Below are positions 1 through 6,314 of a stretch of 7,765 nucleotides of DNA, one piece after another. Made by a program: the position numbers and the translations under genes. How positions within the stretch are numbered: the first letter of the stretch is position 1; every line of letters starts with the position of its first letter. Origin of the DNA: CAYFVR01 sp046541515 (GTDB taxonomy: Bacteria; Desulfobacterota; Desulfobacteria; Desulfobacterales; Desulfococcaceae); the NCBI GenBank assembly GCA_046541515.1, contig JBKHDD010000214.1:1-7765 (forward strand), given 5' to 3'. Under the pieces are notes generated by a model. That model did not search any database, had not been told where the DNA came from, and was given only the letters and a program-made list of their open reading frames with translations.

Positions 1-185
1 AGGTAGTTGCCCAGCTCCACCGTGGTCAGGTCGTAAGGGTCCATGGGCGCGATCACCGACGCGAAAACGGCGGCGAAGGCGAACCCCAGCAGAATCAGGC
101 TTCCAACGATGGCGGAGGGTTCCGACCGGAAGCTTTTCATGCGCCGGGATTGCCAAAACCCGGCCGGCGCCTTGGCCTCAGTCAT
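1..185 (-). CDS. DppC/OppC-family ABC transporter permease, N-terminal part (cut by window edge)
   Basis: Only the first 61 codons are present; the frame runs off base 1. The peptide begins MTEAKAPAGFWQSRRMKSFR. A hydrophobic segment follows at about residues 25-47, then a polar stretch (DPYDLTTVELGN) that would start the first periplasmic loop. This is the usual start of the second permease (DppC type) of peptide/nickel ABC transporters: a short cytoplasmic N-terminus with basic residues, TM1, then a periplasmic segment rich in Asp and Pro. Its ATG overlaps the stop of the DppB-like gene (ATGACTGA, 8 nt), and no strong Shine-Dalgarno is visible, so translational coupling is likely. It would pair with the DppB-like permease to form the membrane channel. 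The later membrane segments and the EAA loop lie outside the window, so the assignment rests on this N-terminus and the gene order. Confidence 0.85.
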   Translation of the reverse strand, partial: MTEAKAPAGFWQSRRMKSFRSEPSAIVGSLILLGFAFAAVFASVIAPMDPYDLTTVELGNY

Positions 186-1143
186 AGCGGATTCTCGGGT
201 TGAGGACGGCATACAACAAGTCCACCAGGATGTTGATGAACAGGATGATGAAGGCGGCCAGCATGATGTAGGTGACGATGACCGGCTGGTCGGTCTCGAA
301 GATGGAGGTCAGCAGCAAATTGCCCATGCCCGGCCATTGGAAAATCGTCTCCGTGACGATGGAAAAGGCGATCAGCTCGCCGAAGGAAAGCCCGGCGATG
401 GTCACCACCGGAATCAGCACGTTTCGCAGGGCGTGTTTCAAAATTACCTTGCGCGGCGACAGCCCCTTGGCCCAGGCCGTCTTGATGTACTCCTCGCTGA
501 GCACCTCTCTCATGCCCGCCCGGGTCAGCCGCAGCAGCACGGCCAGCTGATAGCCGGACAGGGTGAAGGCGGGCAGAATAATGTGCTTCCAGCCGGAAGG
601 CGTCAGCAGTCCGGTTCGCCACGGCCCGAGCTGAACCGTATCCCCCCGCCCGAAGCTGGGCAGCAGCTCCAGGTAGACGCCGAAGATCATCACCAGCAGG
701 ATTCCGATCAGAAAGGTCGGGATGGAAATCCCGAACAGCGATCCGGCCATGATGACCCGACTGAGCCACCCCCGGGGCCGAAGCGAGACGATGACCCCCA
801 GCCCGACGCCCAGGGAGAAGGAGATGAGCATGGACATGGCCGCCAGCTCGAAGGTGGCGGGAAACCGCTCCAGGATCATGTCCAGCGCGTCGATCTGGCT
901 CACGTAGGAGCGGCCGAAATCCCCCCGCAGCACCCCGCCCAGAAAATTCAGATACTGTTCCGGCGCCGAACGATCCAGCCCGTAGGCCTCCCGGACCTGC
1001 TCCCGCTCCTCCTGGGTGGCGTATTTCCCGGCCAGCATGAGCACCGGGTCGCCGGTGTACCGGAAGAGGAAGAAGCAGACCATCGAAACCGCGAGCAGGA
1101 CGATGATTCCCTGGAGAATGCGCCGTGCGATGTAGGTGGCCAT
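178..1143 (-). CDS. DppB/OppB-family ABC transporter permease
   Basis: Inner-membrane permease of a peptide-type ABC importer, 321 residues, close to the usual family length. A first membrane helix lies at about residues 9-28. It is followed by the family's periplasmic stretch (GDPVLMLAG, then EQVREAYGLD and GDFGRSYVS). Further hydrophobic segments lie near 98-120, 133-157, 187-205, 243-263 and 287-312. The cytoplasmic EAA coupling loop is clear at about 218-246 (EYIKTAWAKGLSP, then HALRNVLIPV) and should dock onto the ATPase subunits. The C-terminal LNPRIRYD is the common ending of DppB-like proteins. It lies 54 nt after the binding-protein stop, behind a GC-rich hairpin, and overlaps the next permease by 8 nt. 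The start ATG has only a weak upstream GCGGGAA. The substrate (dipeptide, oligopeptide, glutathione, nickel) cannot be read from the permease alone. Confidence 0.95.
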   Translation of the reverse strand: MATYIARRILQGIIVLLAVSMVCFFLFRYTGDPVLMLAGKYATQEEREQVREAYGLDRSAPEQYLNFLGGVLRGDFGRSYVSQIDALDMILERFPATFELAAMSMLISFSLGVGLGVIVSLRPRGWLSRVIMAGSLFGISIPTFLIGILLVMIFGVYLELLPSFGRGDTVQLGPWRTGLLTPSGWKHIILPAFTLSGYQLAVLLRLTRAGMREVLSEEYIKTAWAKGLSPRKVILKHALRNVLIPVVTIAGLSFGELIAFSIVTETIFQWPGMGNLLLTSIFETDQPVIVTYIMLAAFIILFINILVDLLYAVLNPRIRYD

Positions 1144-1153
1144 GGCGTTCCCG

Positions 1154-1182
1154 CCGGCGGCCGGTTCATGCCCGGCCGCCGG
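1154..1182 (-). promoter_or_regulatory. Intercistronic GC-rich stem-loop between binding protein and permease genes
   Basis: A perfect 11-bp inverted repeat, CCGGCGGCCGG and CCGGCCGCCGG, is separated by a 7-nt loop (GCATGAA on the transcribed strand). It starts 15 nt after the binding-protein stop codon and ends 10 nt before the DppB-like ATG. No T-tract follows, so it is not a standard intrinsic terminator. Known parallel: hairpins at this position in binding-protein transporter operons protect the upstream mRNA from 3' exonucleases and reduce downstream expression. That role here is inferred. Its closeness to the permease start could also limit ribosome access. Confidence 0.75.
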
Positions 1183-1197
1183 ATTGGATCGAAAGAT

Positions 1198-2715
1198 TTA
1201 CCGGATTTCCTTCACCACGATCCACTGGTCGGAACGCGGAGTGAACTGGATATCCTTGCCCTTGATCACGGCGTAGAGGTCCTGCTGATAGTGCAGCGGA
1301 ATCCACGCCACGTCTTCCACCGACTTGCGGTTGATCTCCTGAAGGGCCTTCTCCCGCTCTTCCAAATCCACGATGCTGGAAGACGCGATGATGGCCGCGT
1401 CGATCTCCGGGTTTGAATAGAGCGCGCCGTTGTAGACGCCCATGCCCTTGTCCGGGTTCGGCGTGTGAAGCAGCTTTTCCGCGCTGCGGCCGAAGTCGAA
1501 GGAGCCGTCGAACCAGCCGATCAGGTAGAACCGGTGCTTGTAATCGGAAAGTTCGTCGAAGAAGACCGACTTGGGCTTCACGTCCAGGGTCACGTCCAGG
1601 CCGATCTTGGCCAGATACCGGGCCACCGCCTCGCAGATTTTCTCGTCGTTCACGTACCGGTCGTTGGGTCCGGCGATGGTGATCGGAAAGCCGTCGGGAT
1701 AGCCCGCCTCGGCCAGCAGCGCCTTGGCCTTTTCGGGATCGTAGGGCAGCCGCCGGATGTCGGAATCGTAGCCCACGGTGGGCGAATCTGGCACCTGGTG
1801 GGCCAGGGTGGCCTGGCCGCGCATGACCCGCTCGATGATTTCCTCTTCGTTGATGGCGTGGGCGATGGCCTGGCGCACCCGGATGTCCTCGAAAGGCGTG
1901 CCCGGCTTGTTGCCGATGTCCATGTAGATGGCGCGGCGGGCGGGGCGGGAGATCAGCTCCACATGCGCCATGTTCTGGATGCGCTCGAGCAACGTGATGG
2001 GCACGCCGTTGACGATGTCGGCCTGCTTGCCGGCCAGGGCGGCAAAGCGGGTGGATTCCTCGGTGATGGGCCGGATGTCCACGTTCTTGTATTTCGGCGC
2101 GCCTTCCCAGTAGTCGGGATTGGCCTCCATGCGCACGTAGGAGCCCTTGACCCATTCCACGAATTGATACGCGCCGGTGCCGATGGGCCGGGTGTTGTAG
2201 TCACCGTCGTCCCGGTCTTCGGAGGACTCCTTGTCCACGATGAAATTCTGGTGCATGGTCTCCGCGAACCAGGGCACCGGCTTGCCGGTTTTGAAGATGA
2301 CCGTTTGGGCGTCCGGCGTCTGGATTTCGGCGATGGAATTGGCGATGTTGAGCAGCTTGGAATACTTGGGTTCCTTCATCCGCTCGAAGGTGAACTTCAC
2401 GTCGGCGGAATCGAAGGCGTTGCCGTTGTGGAATTTCACGCCTTCCCGGAGCACGAACTTCCAGGTCACCTCGTCCACCCGCTCCCAAGAAACCGCCAGG
2501 GCCGGGGCAAGCTGGCCGTCCGGGGATTTGCGCTGCAAGAGCCCGTCGAAGAAATTGGACATGTAGGACAGGTTGGCGTCCGAGGAAAAGGCGTGGGGAT
2601 TCATGGACTTGGGCGGGGCGTCGGTGGCGATGGTCAAATCCGCCGCCGCAAAACCCGTCGCCGCCGGAATCACCAGGGCGAACGCGATAAAAAGGATCAA
2701 TGCCAAACGTTTCAT
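1198..2715 (-). CDS. Periplasmic peptide-type ABC solute-binding protein (SBP_bac_5 family)
   Basis: Extracytoplasmic receptor of the importer, 505 residues, normal for cluster C (DppA/OppA-like) binding proteins. Residues 1-25 form a Sec signal peptide: KR, a hydrophobic core, then FAAA before D26. There is no lipobox cysteine (the only Cys is C361), so the product should be free in the periplasm. Family hallmarks are LREGVKFHNGNAFDSADV (89-106), the RPIGTGAYQFVEW block (176-188), NPDYWEGAPKYKNVD (199-213) and FEDIRVRQAIAHAIN (275-289). In the ligand-end region, where DppA-like proteins have GWxGDxxDP, this protein reads GWFDGSFDF (400-408), so the substrate may differ from simple dipeptides. 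The start was chosen at the ATG 8 nt after a strong AGGAGG. An in-frame start 99 nt upstream would add an Arg-rich stretch ahead of the signal peptide and is unlikely. A 61-nt gap separates it from the DppF-like gene. Confidence 0.95.
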   Translation of the reverse strand: MKRLALILFIAFALVIPAATGFAAADLTIATDAPPKSMNPHAFSSDANLSYMSNFFDGLLQRKSPDGQLAPALAVSWERVDEVTWKFVLREGVKFHNGNAFDSADVKFTFERMKEPKYSKLLNIANSIAEIQTPDAQTVIFKTGKPVPWFAETMHQNFIVDKESSEDRDDGDYNTRPIGTGAYQFVEWVKGSYVRMEANPDYWEGAPKYKNVDIRPITEESTRFAALAGKQADIVNGVPITLLERIQNMAHVELISRPARRAIYMDIGNKPGTPFEDIRVRQAIAHAINEEEIIERVMRGQATLAHQVPDSPTVGYDSDIRRLPYDPEKAKALLAEAGYPDGFPITIAGPNDRYVNDEKICEAVARYLAKIGLDVTLDVKPKSVFFDELSDYKHRFYLIGWFDGSFDFGRSAEKLLHTPNPDKGMGVYNGALYSNPEIDAAIIASSSIVDLEEREKALQEINRKSVEDVAWIPLHYQQDLYAVIKGKDIQFTPRSDQWIVVKEIR

Positions 2716-2723
2716 GCGCGATT

Positions 2724-2730
2724 CCTCCTC
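2724..2730 (-). promoter_or_regulatory. Strong ribosome binding site of the binding-protein gene
   Basis: GAGGAGG lies 8 nt before the ATG. It is by far the best Shine-Dalgarno in the operon; the other genes rely on weak sites or stop/start overlaps. It fixes the start of the signal peptide and fits the need for more binding protein than membrane components. Confidence 0.85.
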
Positions 2731-2776
2731 TTGATTTTGGGGTTGAATTTGGGGGAGCCGGGGATGCGCCGCGCCC

Positions 2777-3757
2777 CTATTCCCCCGTCTCCGGATACAA
2801 ATGGCACGCCGCACGGTGGCCGTTTCCGAAATCCCGGAAGACGGGTTCTTCGGCGGGACAGATGTCCATCGCCTTGGGGCAACGGGTGTGGAAACGGCAG
2901 CCCGGGGGCGGGTCGATGGGGCTGGGCACGTCGCCGGTGAGCAGAATCCGTTTTTTCTCCCGCAGGGGATCGGAGACCGGCGCGGCGGAAAGCAGCGCCT
3001 GGGTGTACGGGTGCTTGGGATCGCCGTAGAGGGCCGCGTAGGGCGCGGTTTCGATGACTTTGCCCAGGTACATCACCACGATCCGGTCGCAGATGTATTC
3101 CACCACCGCCAGATCGTGGGCGACGATCATCAGCGACAGGTCGAACTCCCGCTTCAGCCGCATGAGCAGATTGATGATCTGGGCCTGGATGGAAACGTCC
3201 AGCGCCGAGACCGGCTCGTCGCCGATGAGGACCGAGGGGTCCAGCGCCAGCCCCCGGGCGATGCCCACCCGCTGCCGCTGCCCCCCGGAAAATTCGTGGG
3301 GATACCGCCGCCCTTGTTCCGGGCTCAATCCCACAGTCTCCAGCAAAAAGGCCAGCCGCTCCGCCCGCTCCTTCCCGGTGTAGAGGCCGTGGACATCCAT
3401 GGGATCGGAGAGAATCTGGTTCACCGTCATCCGGGGATTGAGCGAGGAATAGGGATCCTGGAAGATGAACTGCATGTCCCGCCGGACCCGGCGCAGGGCC
3501 TCCCGCCCCATTTTCGCCATGTCCTCGCCCCGAAACCAGACCGTCCCGCCAGTCACCGGCGTCAGCCGAGCGATGGCCATTCCCGCCGTGGTCTTCCCGC
3601 AGCCCGACTCGCCCACGATCCCCAGCGTCTCGCCCTTTTCCAGATGCAGATCGATCCCGTCCACCGCGTGGACGTGTCCCACGGTGCGGGACAACACGCC
3701 CTTCTTGATGGGAAAGTGAACCTTCAGGTTCTCGGCGCGGATGAGGGGCTCGGTCAT
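2777..3757 (-). CDS. DppF/OppF-type ABC transporter ATP-binding protein with C-terminal four-Cys motif
   Basis: Cytoplasmic ATPase driving peptide import, 326 residues from the chosen ATG. Visible motifs are Walker A GESGCGKT (49-56), Q-loop Gln at 100 (FIFQDPYSSLNPRM, the OppF/DppF form), signature FSGGQRQR (156-163), Walker B SVLIGDEP (175-182) with D180 and E181, D-loop SALD, and H-loop His 214. The oligopeptide-transporter C-terminal region follows (HPYTQALLSAAP at 249-260) and ends in four cysteines, C287-x5-C293-x6-C300-x17-C318. In the DppD subunit of a thermophilic bacterium a comparable domain binds a [4Fe-4S] cluster, so a cluster here is inferred. The ATG overlaps the stop of the preceding ATPase gene as ATGA, which favours this start over one about 120 nt further upstream. 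It should form a heterodimer with the DppD-like ATPase. Confidence 0.95.
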   Translation of the reverse strand: MTEPLIRAENLKVHFPIKKGVLSRTVGHVHAVDGIDLHLEKGETLGIVGESGCGKTTAGMAIARLTPVTGGTVWFRGEDMAKMGREALRRVRRDMQFIFQDPYSSLNPRMTVNQILSDPMDVHGLYTGKERAERLAFLLETVGLSPEQGRRYPHEFSGGQRQRVGIARGLALDPSVLIGDEPVSALDVSIQAQIINLLMRLKREFDLSLMIVAHDLAVVEYICDRIVVMYLGKVIETAPYAALYGDPKHPYTQALLSAAPVSDPLREKKRILLTGDVPSPIDPPPGCRFHTRCPKAMDICPAEEPVFRDFGNGHRAACHLYPETGE

Positions 3758-4779
3758 GGCGCGTCCGCCGTTCCCGGGGAATCGTGGGGGATGTGCAGCC
3801 AGCAGCGGACCGCGTGGCCGGAATCGATTTCGGTCAACGCCGGCTCCCGCGCCCGGCAAACGTCCATGACATGCTTGCACCGCGCCTGGAACTTGCAGCC
3901 CTCGGGCAGATCGTAGAGGCTCGGCACCATCCCCTTGATCTCCTCCAAGGGCTTTTCCTCCCCGGCGGCCCGGCTTCCCAGCAGCGGGATGGAGCCCAGC
4001 AGGCCCTTGGTGTACGGGTGCAGGGTGTCGTAAAAAATCCGGACGTTGGGTCCCTCCTCCACCACCCGCCCCGCGTACATCACCACCACCCGGTCGGCCA
4101 TTTCGGCGACGACGCCCAGGTCGTGGGTGATCATCTGGATGGCGGTGTCGAACTCGTCCTTTAGCTTGAGCATGAGGTCCAGAATCTGGGCCTGCACGGT
4201 CACGTCCAGGGCGGTGGTGGGCTCGTCGGCGATGAGCAGCTCGGGATCGCAGGCCAGGGCCATGGCGATCATGGCGCGCTGTCTCATGCCGCCGGAAAGC
4301 TGGTGGGGATATTCCCGGACCCGCTTTTCCGGCGCGGGAATCTGCACCCGGGCCAACATGTCGGTGGCCGCCGCCATCGCCGCCTTGCGGGACATCCCCT
4401 TGTGCAGCTCGAACATTTCCCCGATCTGGTCGCCGATGGTGAAGACCGGATTCAGGGAGGACATGGGCTCCTGAAAAATCATGGCGATCCGGCGGCCCCG
4501 GATACGGCGCATGGCTTTTTGGGAGAGGCGGGTCAGGTCTTCGCCTTCCAGCAGAATCTGGCCGCCAACGATGCGGCCGGGGGGATCGGGCACGATGCGC
4601 ATGATGCTGGAGGCGGTGACCGATTTGCCGCAGCCGGATTCGCCCACGATGCCCAGCACCTCGCCCCGGTTCAGGTGGAACGATACGCCGTCCACGGCCC
4701 GGGCCACGCCCTCGTAGGTGAAGAAATAGGTTTGGAGATCGCGCACTTCCAAAAGCGGAGACGCGGCGGGCGGTTTCAC
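3754..4779 (-). CDS. DppD/OppD-type ABC transporter ATP-binding protein with C-terminal four-Cys motif
   Basis: Partner ATPase of the importer, 341 residues from the chosen start. It shows Walker A GESGCGKS (46-53), Gln 103 in IFQEPMSSLNPVFT (typical of DppD/OppD), signature LSGGMRQR (161-168), Walker B LLIADEP (181-187), D-loop ALD (190-192) and His 219 in THDLGVV. The C-terminal oligopeptide-transporter domain has LHPYTKGLLGSIP (253-265) and four cysteines C295-x5-C301-x6-C308-x17-C326, the same spacing as in the DppF-like partner. The start is uncertain. A GTG at 4779 overlaps the peptidase stop as GTGA, matching the ATGA overlap at the other end of this gene, and is preferred. Another GTG at 4812 would add 11 residues (after the first, PQSRWPKGPDV) and overlap the peptidase by 37 nt. 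Confidence 0.93.
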   Translation of the reverse strand: MKPPAASPLLEVRDLQTYFFTYEGVARAVDGVSFHLNRGEVLGIVGESGCGKSVTASSIMRIVPDPPGRIVGGQILLEGEDLTRLSQKAMRRIRGRRIAMIFQEPMSSLNPVFTIGDQIGEMFELHKGMSRKAAMAAATDMLARVQIPAPEKRVREYPHQLSGGMRQRAMIAMALACDPELLIADEPTTALDVTVQAQILDLMLKLKDEFDTAIQMITHDLGVVAEMADRVVVMYAGRVVEEGPNVRIFYDTLHPYTKGLLGSIPLLGSRAAGEEKPLEEIKGMVPSLYDLPEGCKFQARCKHVMDVCRAREPALTEIDSGHAVRCWLHIPHDSPGTADAP

Positions 4780-5897
4780 GTCCGGGCCTTTCGGCCAGCG
4801 AGATTGGGGCACTCGCCCCCGGCGGCGGAAAGGAAGCCGTCCATTTTGCCGTGGAGGTCGGCCAGACTGTCCAAGAGGATGTGTTCGTCGGAGGTGTGCT
4901 GGGACATCTCCCCTTCCGCGCCCCAGACCACGCCGGGAACCCCCCGGGCGGAGAAAAACCGGGCGTCGGAGCTGCCGTGCTCCCGGGTCAACTCGGCGCC
5001 ATTGGCATATTCCAGCAGGAGGTCGCGGTAGGGCGAAGGGCCGCCCAAAAACAGCGGCTCCCGGATCAGCAGGGCCACCTCGGCGGCGACCGCGTTCCGG
5101 ATGGAATCGAGGATGGCGTCGGGGTCGTCGGTTTCGGTGAAGCGGATGTCCAGGATCGCCTCGGCGAAACCGGGCAGTTTGTTGGTGGAACCGTCCCCGA
5201 CTTCACAGCGGCTCAGAACCATTGTTTTGTGCCAATGGTCCGGGGCGTCGTCGGAGAAAATTTCTTTGAGGCGGGCGTAGTCGGCGACAAGGTTTTCGAA
5301 GGCGCTCTCCCCCAGCCAGGGCCGGGCCGCGTGGGCCGCCTTCCCCCGGGCGGTCAGCTTGAGTCGGAGAACGCCCTTTTCCTTCACGACAATTTTATTC
5401 GGCGCGCCGCCGTCCAGAGCGATGAAAAAATCGGTGTGGATGGACTCGGACGCCGGTCCCGCCCCGTTGGCCCCGCCGATCTCCTCGTCGCCGGTGAGCA
5501 GCAGACCGAAGGGCAGGTCGGACTGAGTCCCGCCGTCGCGGCGGACCCGTTCCAAATGATCGCGGAAAAGAATGAGGGAAAGGGCCACGGCATACTTGTC
5601 GTCGATGGCGCCCCGGCCGTAGAGCCGCCCGTCTTTTTCGACCGGGGTGAAGAGATCGTCGTCGGCCTCGACCACGTCGAAATGGGCCATGAGCAGAATA
5701 TCGGCGCGGTTTTCGTTGGGCAGGACGGTGAGAACGGGCGTTCCGTTCACGGAAGTCCGGTCGAAGGCGATGTCCCGGGCCGAAAGCCATTCCACGATGA
5801 ATTCGGCGCACCGGCCGATTTCCGCCTTTCGGGAATGGACGGAGGGAATCCGGATGAGGTCGGCCGTGAGATCGGCGATTTCACGGAGAGTTGTCAT
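4776..5897 (-). CDS. M20-family zinc metallopeptidase (ArgE/DapE/CPG2-like), likely peptidase for imported peptides
   Basis: Cytoplasmic co-catalytic zinc hydrolase of 373 residues with no signal peptide. M20 motifs are complete: MAHFDVV gives His 72 and the Asp 74 that orients it. GRGAIDDK gives the bridging Asp 99. LTGDEEIGG gives the catalytic Glu 138 and metal ligand Glu 139. ALDGG gives Asp 162, and SQHTSDEH gives the last metal ligand, His 334. A lid/dimerisation domain sits between about 176 and 285, with GKAAHAARPWLGE (His 189) and the GSTNKLPG loop (Asn 239). These positions follow family patterns, not an alignment. Known M20 substrates include dipeptides, N-acyl amino acids and desuccinylation substrates. 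Being first in a peptide-transporter operon suggests a dipeptidase or aminoacyl hydrolase acting on the imported compound. Start: ATG with GGGAGA 9 nt upstream. Its stop overlaps the next gene's GTG. Confidence 0.93.
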   Translation of the reverse strand: MTTLREIADLTADLIRIPSVHSRKAEIGRCAEFIVEWLSARDIAFDRTSVNGTPVLTVLPNENRADILLMAHFDVVEADDDLFTPVEKDGRLYGRGAIDDKYAVALSLILFRDHLERVRRDGGTQSDLPFGLLLTGDEEIGGANGAGPASESIHTDFFIALDGGAPNKIVVKEKGVLRLKLTARGKAAHAARPWLGESAFENLVADYARLKEIFSDDAPDHWHKTMVLSRCEVGDGSTNKLPGFAEAILDIRFTETDDPDAILDSIRNAVAAEVALLIREPLFLGGPSPYRDLLLEYANGAELTREHGSSDARFFSARGVPGVVWGAEGEMSQHTSDEHILLDSLADLHGKMDGFLSAAGGECPNLAGRKART

Positions 5898-5906
5898 GCC
5901 GGTTGT

Positions 5907-5912
5907 TCTCCC
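5907..5912 (-). promoter_or_regulatory. Ribosome binding site of the peptidase gene
   Basis: GGGAGA lies 9 nt before the ATG at 5897 and supports that start. It is the first translation initiation site of the operon. Confidence 0.6.
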
Positions 5913-6145
5913 GGGGAAGAAGACTCGGCGTGATGGAATTCAGCCCGGCGAAGCCAAGGCGCAGAGCGAAGAATCCGTCGGCTTTTCGGGAAATCGGACA
6001 TCCGTTCCTCCGATGACGCGGGAAAGAATGAACGAGAATTCGGCAAAATGGCGAAGCGATTCCGGGCGGCGAAGGGCGTGAAAGCCGAAGCGGCCGCTGC
6101 CATCCAGCATCCTCAAAATTAGGGGTTGCCGTTGGTTGAAAAAAA

Positions 6146-6174
6146 TGTTTAACCGGAATTGAACAAAAAATCAA
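6146..6174 (-). promoter_or_regulatory. Candidate promoter of the peptidase/transporter operon
   Basis: On the minus strand, TTGATT is followed after 17 nt by TAAACA, inside the AT-rich island. It matches the sigma-70 consensus at 4/6 and 3/6 positions with ideal spacing. The leader to the peptidase ATG would be about 240 nt. The match is weak and rests mainly on position. Confidence 0.25.
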
Positions 6175-6222
6175 ACCAAATTTTCCAAAAAATTCACCGG
6201 TGGGATTTCCCGGGGTTTGTCC

Positions 6223-6228
6223 CATAAT
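6223..6228 (+). promoter_or_regulatory. Candidate -10 element for the HTH gene
   Basis: CATAAT matches TATAAT at 5 of 6 positions and lies about 87 nt before the HTH start. The best -35 at 17-nt spacing (GTGGGA at 6200-6205) is poor, so an activator or another promoter may be involved. Confidence 0.2.
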
Positions 6229-6264
6229 TTCACCTCGCCTTCGAGCCGATCATTGGGACCGGAA

Positions 6265-6276
6265 TCCGGGCCCGGA
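6265..6276. promoter_or_regulatory. Perfect 12-bp palindrome upstream of the HTH gene, possible operator
   Basis: TCCGGGCCCGGA is identical to its reverse complement and lies 38 bp before the HTH start codon, downstream of the candidate -10. XRE-type proteins commonly bind short palindromes in their own promoter region, so autoregulation is possible. In GC-rich DNA such palindromes also arise by chance. Confidence 0.3.
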
Positions 6277-6314
6277 ACGTTCACCACCGCCGCCGAAAGG
6301 CCCGCCATTCCGCC

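Larger units (their letters stand above)
5898..6314. other. Divergent intergenic region between the transport operon and the HTH gene
   Basis: 417 bp with no convincing gene. Bases 5898-6117 are GC-rich. They carry two short open frames on the minus strand whose peptides (runs such as HSFPRHRR and FALRLGFAGLNS) look like non-coding or repeat-derived sequence, not protein. Bases 6118-6200 are a clear AT-rich island with A- and T-tracts, the likely place for the operon promoter. Bases 6201-6314 carry small palindromes (GGGATTTCCC at 6202-6211, TCCGGGCCCGGA at 6265-6276) before the HTH gene. No tRNA, riboswitch or terminator was recognised. Promoters for both directions must lie here unless the genes depend on more distant ones. 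Confidence 0.6.

Noticed and set aside
1154..1182. Intrinsic terminator after the binding-protein gene
   Set aside because: The stem is strong but no U-tract follows, and the permease genes directly downstream belong to the same system.
43..1416. 457-codon plus-strand open frame opposite the DppB-like gene and the binding-protein end
   Set aside because: It is antisense to clearly coding DNA, and its sequence (rich in Gln, Asp, His and Gly, low in hydrophobic clusters) is typical of a GC-rich shadow frame.
2716..2814. Upstream start for the binding protein giving 538 residues
   Set aside because: It would put 33 mostly Arg- and Gln-rich residues before a good signal peptide, overlap the ATPase gene, and ignore the AGGAGG placed for the ATG at 2715.
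1465..2940. 491-codon plus-strand open frame opposite the binding-protein gene
   Set aside because: It is a shadow of the SBP_bac_5 gene: no known motifs, no ribosome binding site, and it ends in Arg-rich sequence across a real intergenic gap.
3758..3880. Upstream start for the DppF-like ATPase giving 367 residues
   Set aside because: It would overlap the preceding gene by about 120 nt and add residues outside the family pattern; the ATGA overlap start is better.
2801..3916. 371-codon plus-strand open frame opposite the DppF-like ATPase
   Set aside because: The opposite strand has all ABC ATPase motifs; this frame has none.
4851..5933. 360-codon plus-strand open frame opposite the peptidase
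   Set aside because: It is antisense to a complete M20 peptidase; the protein is low in motifs and Gly/Val-rich.
5881..6225. Short minus-strand frames upstream of the peptidase (114 and 69 codons)
   Set aside because: No Shine-Dalgarno, odd composition, and one of them runs past the good peptidase start; more likely leader or repeat DNA.
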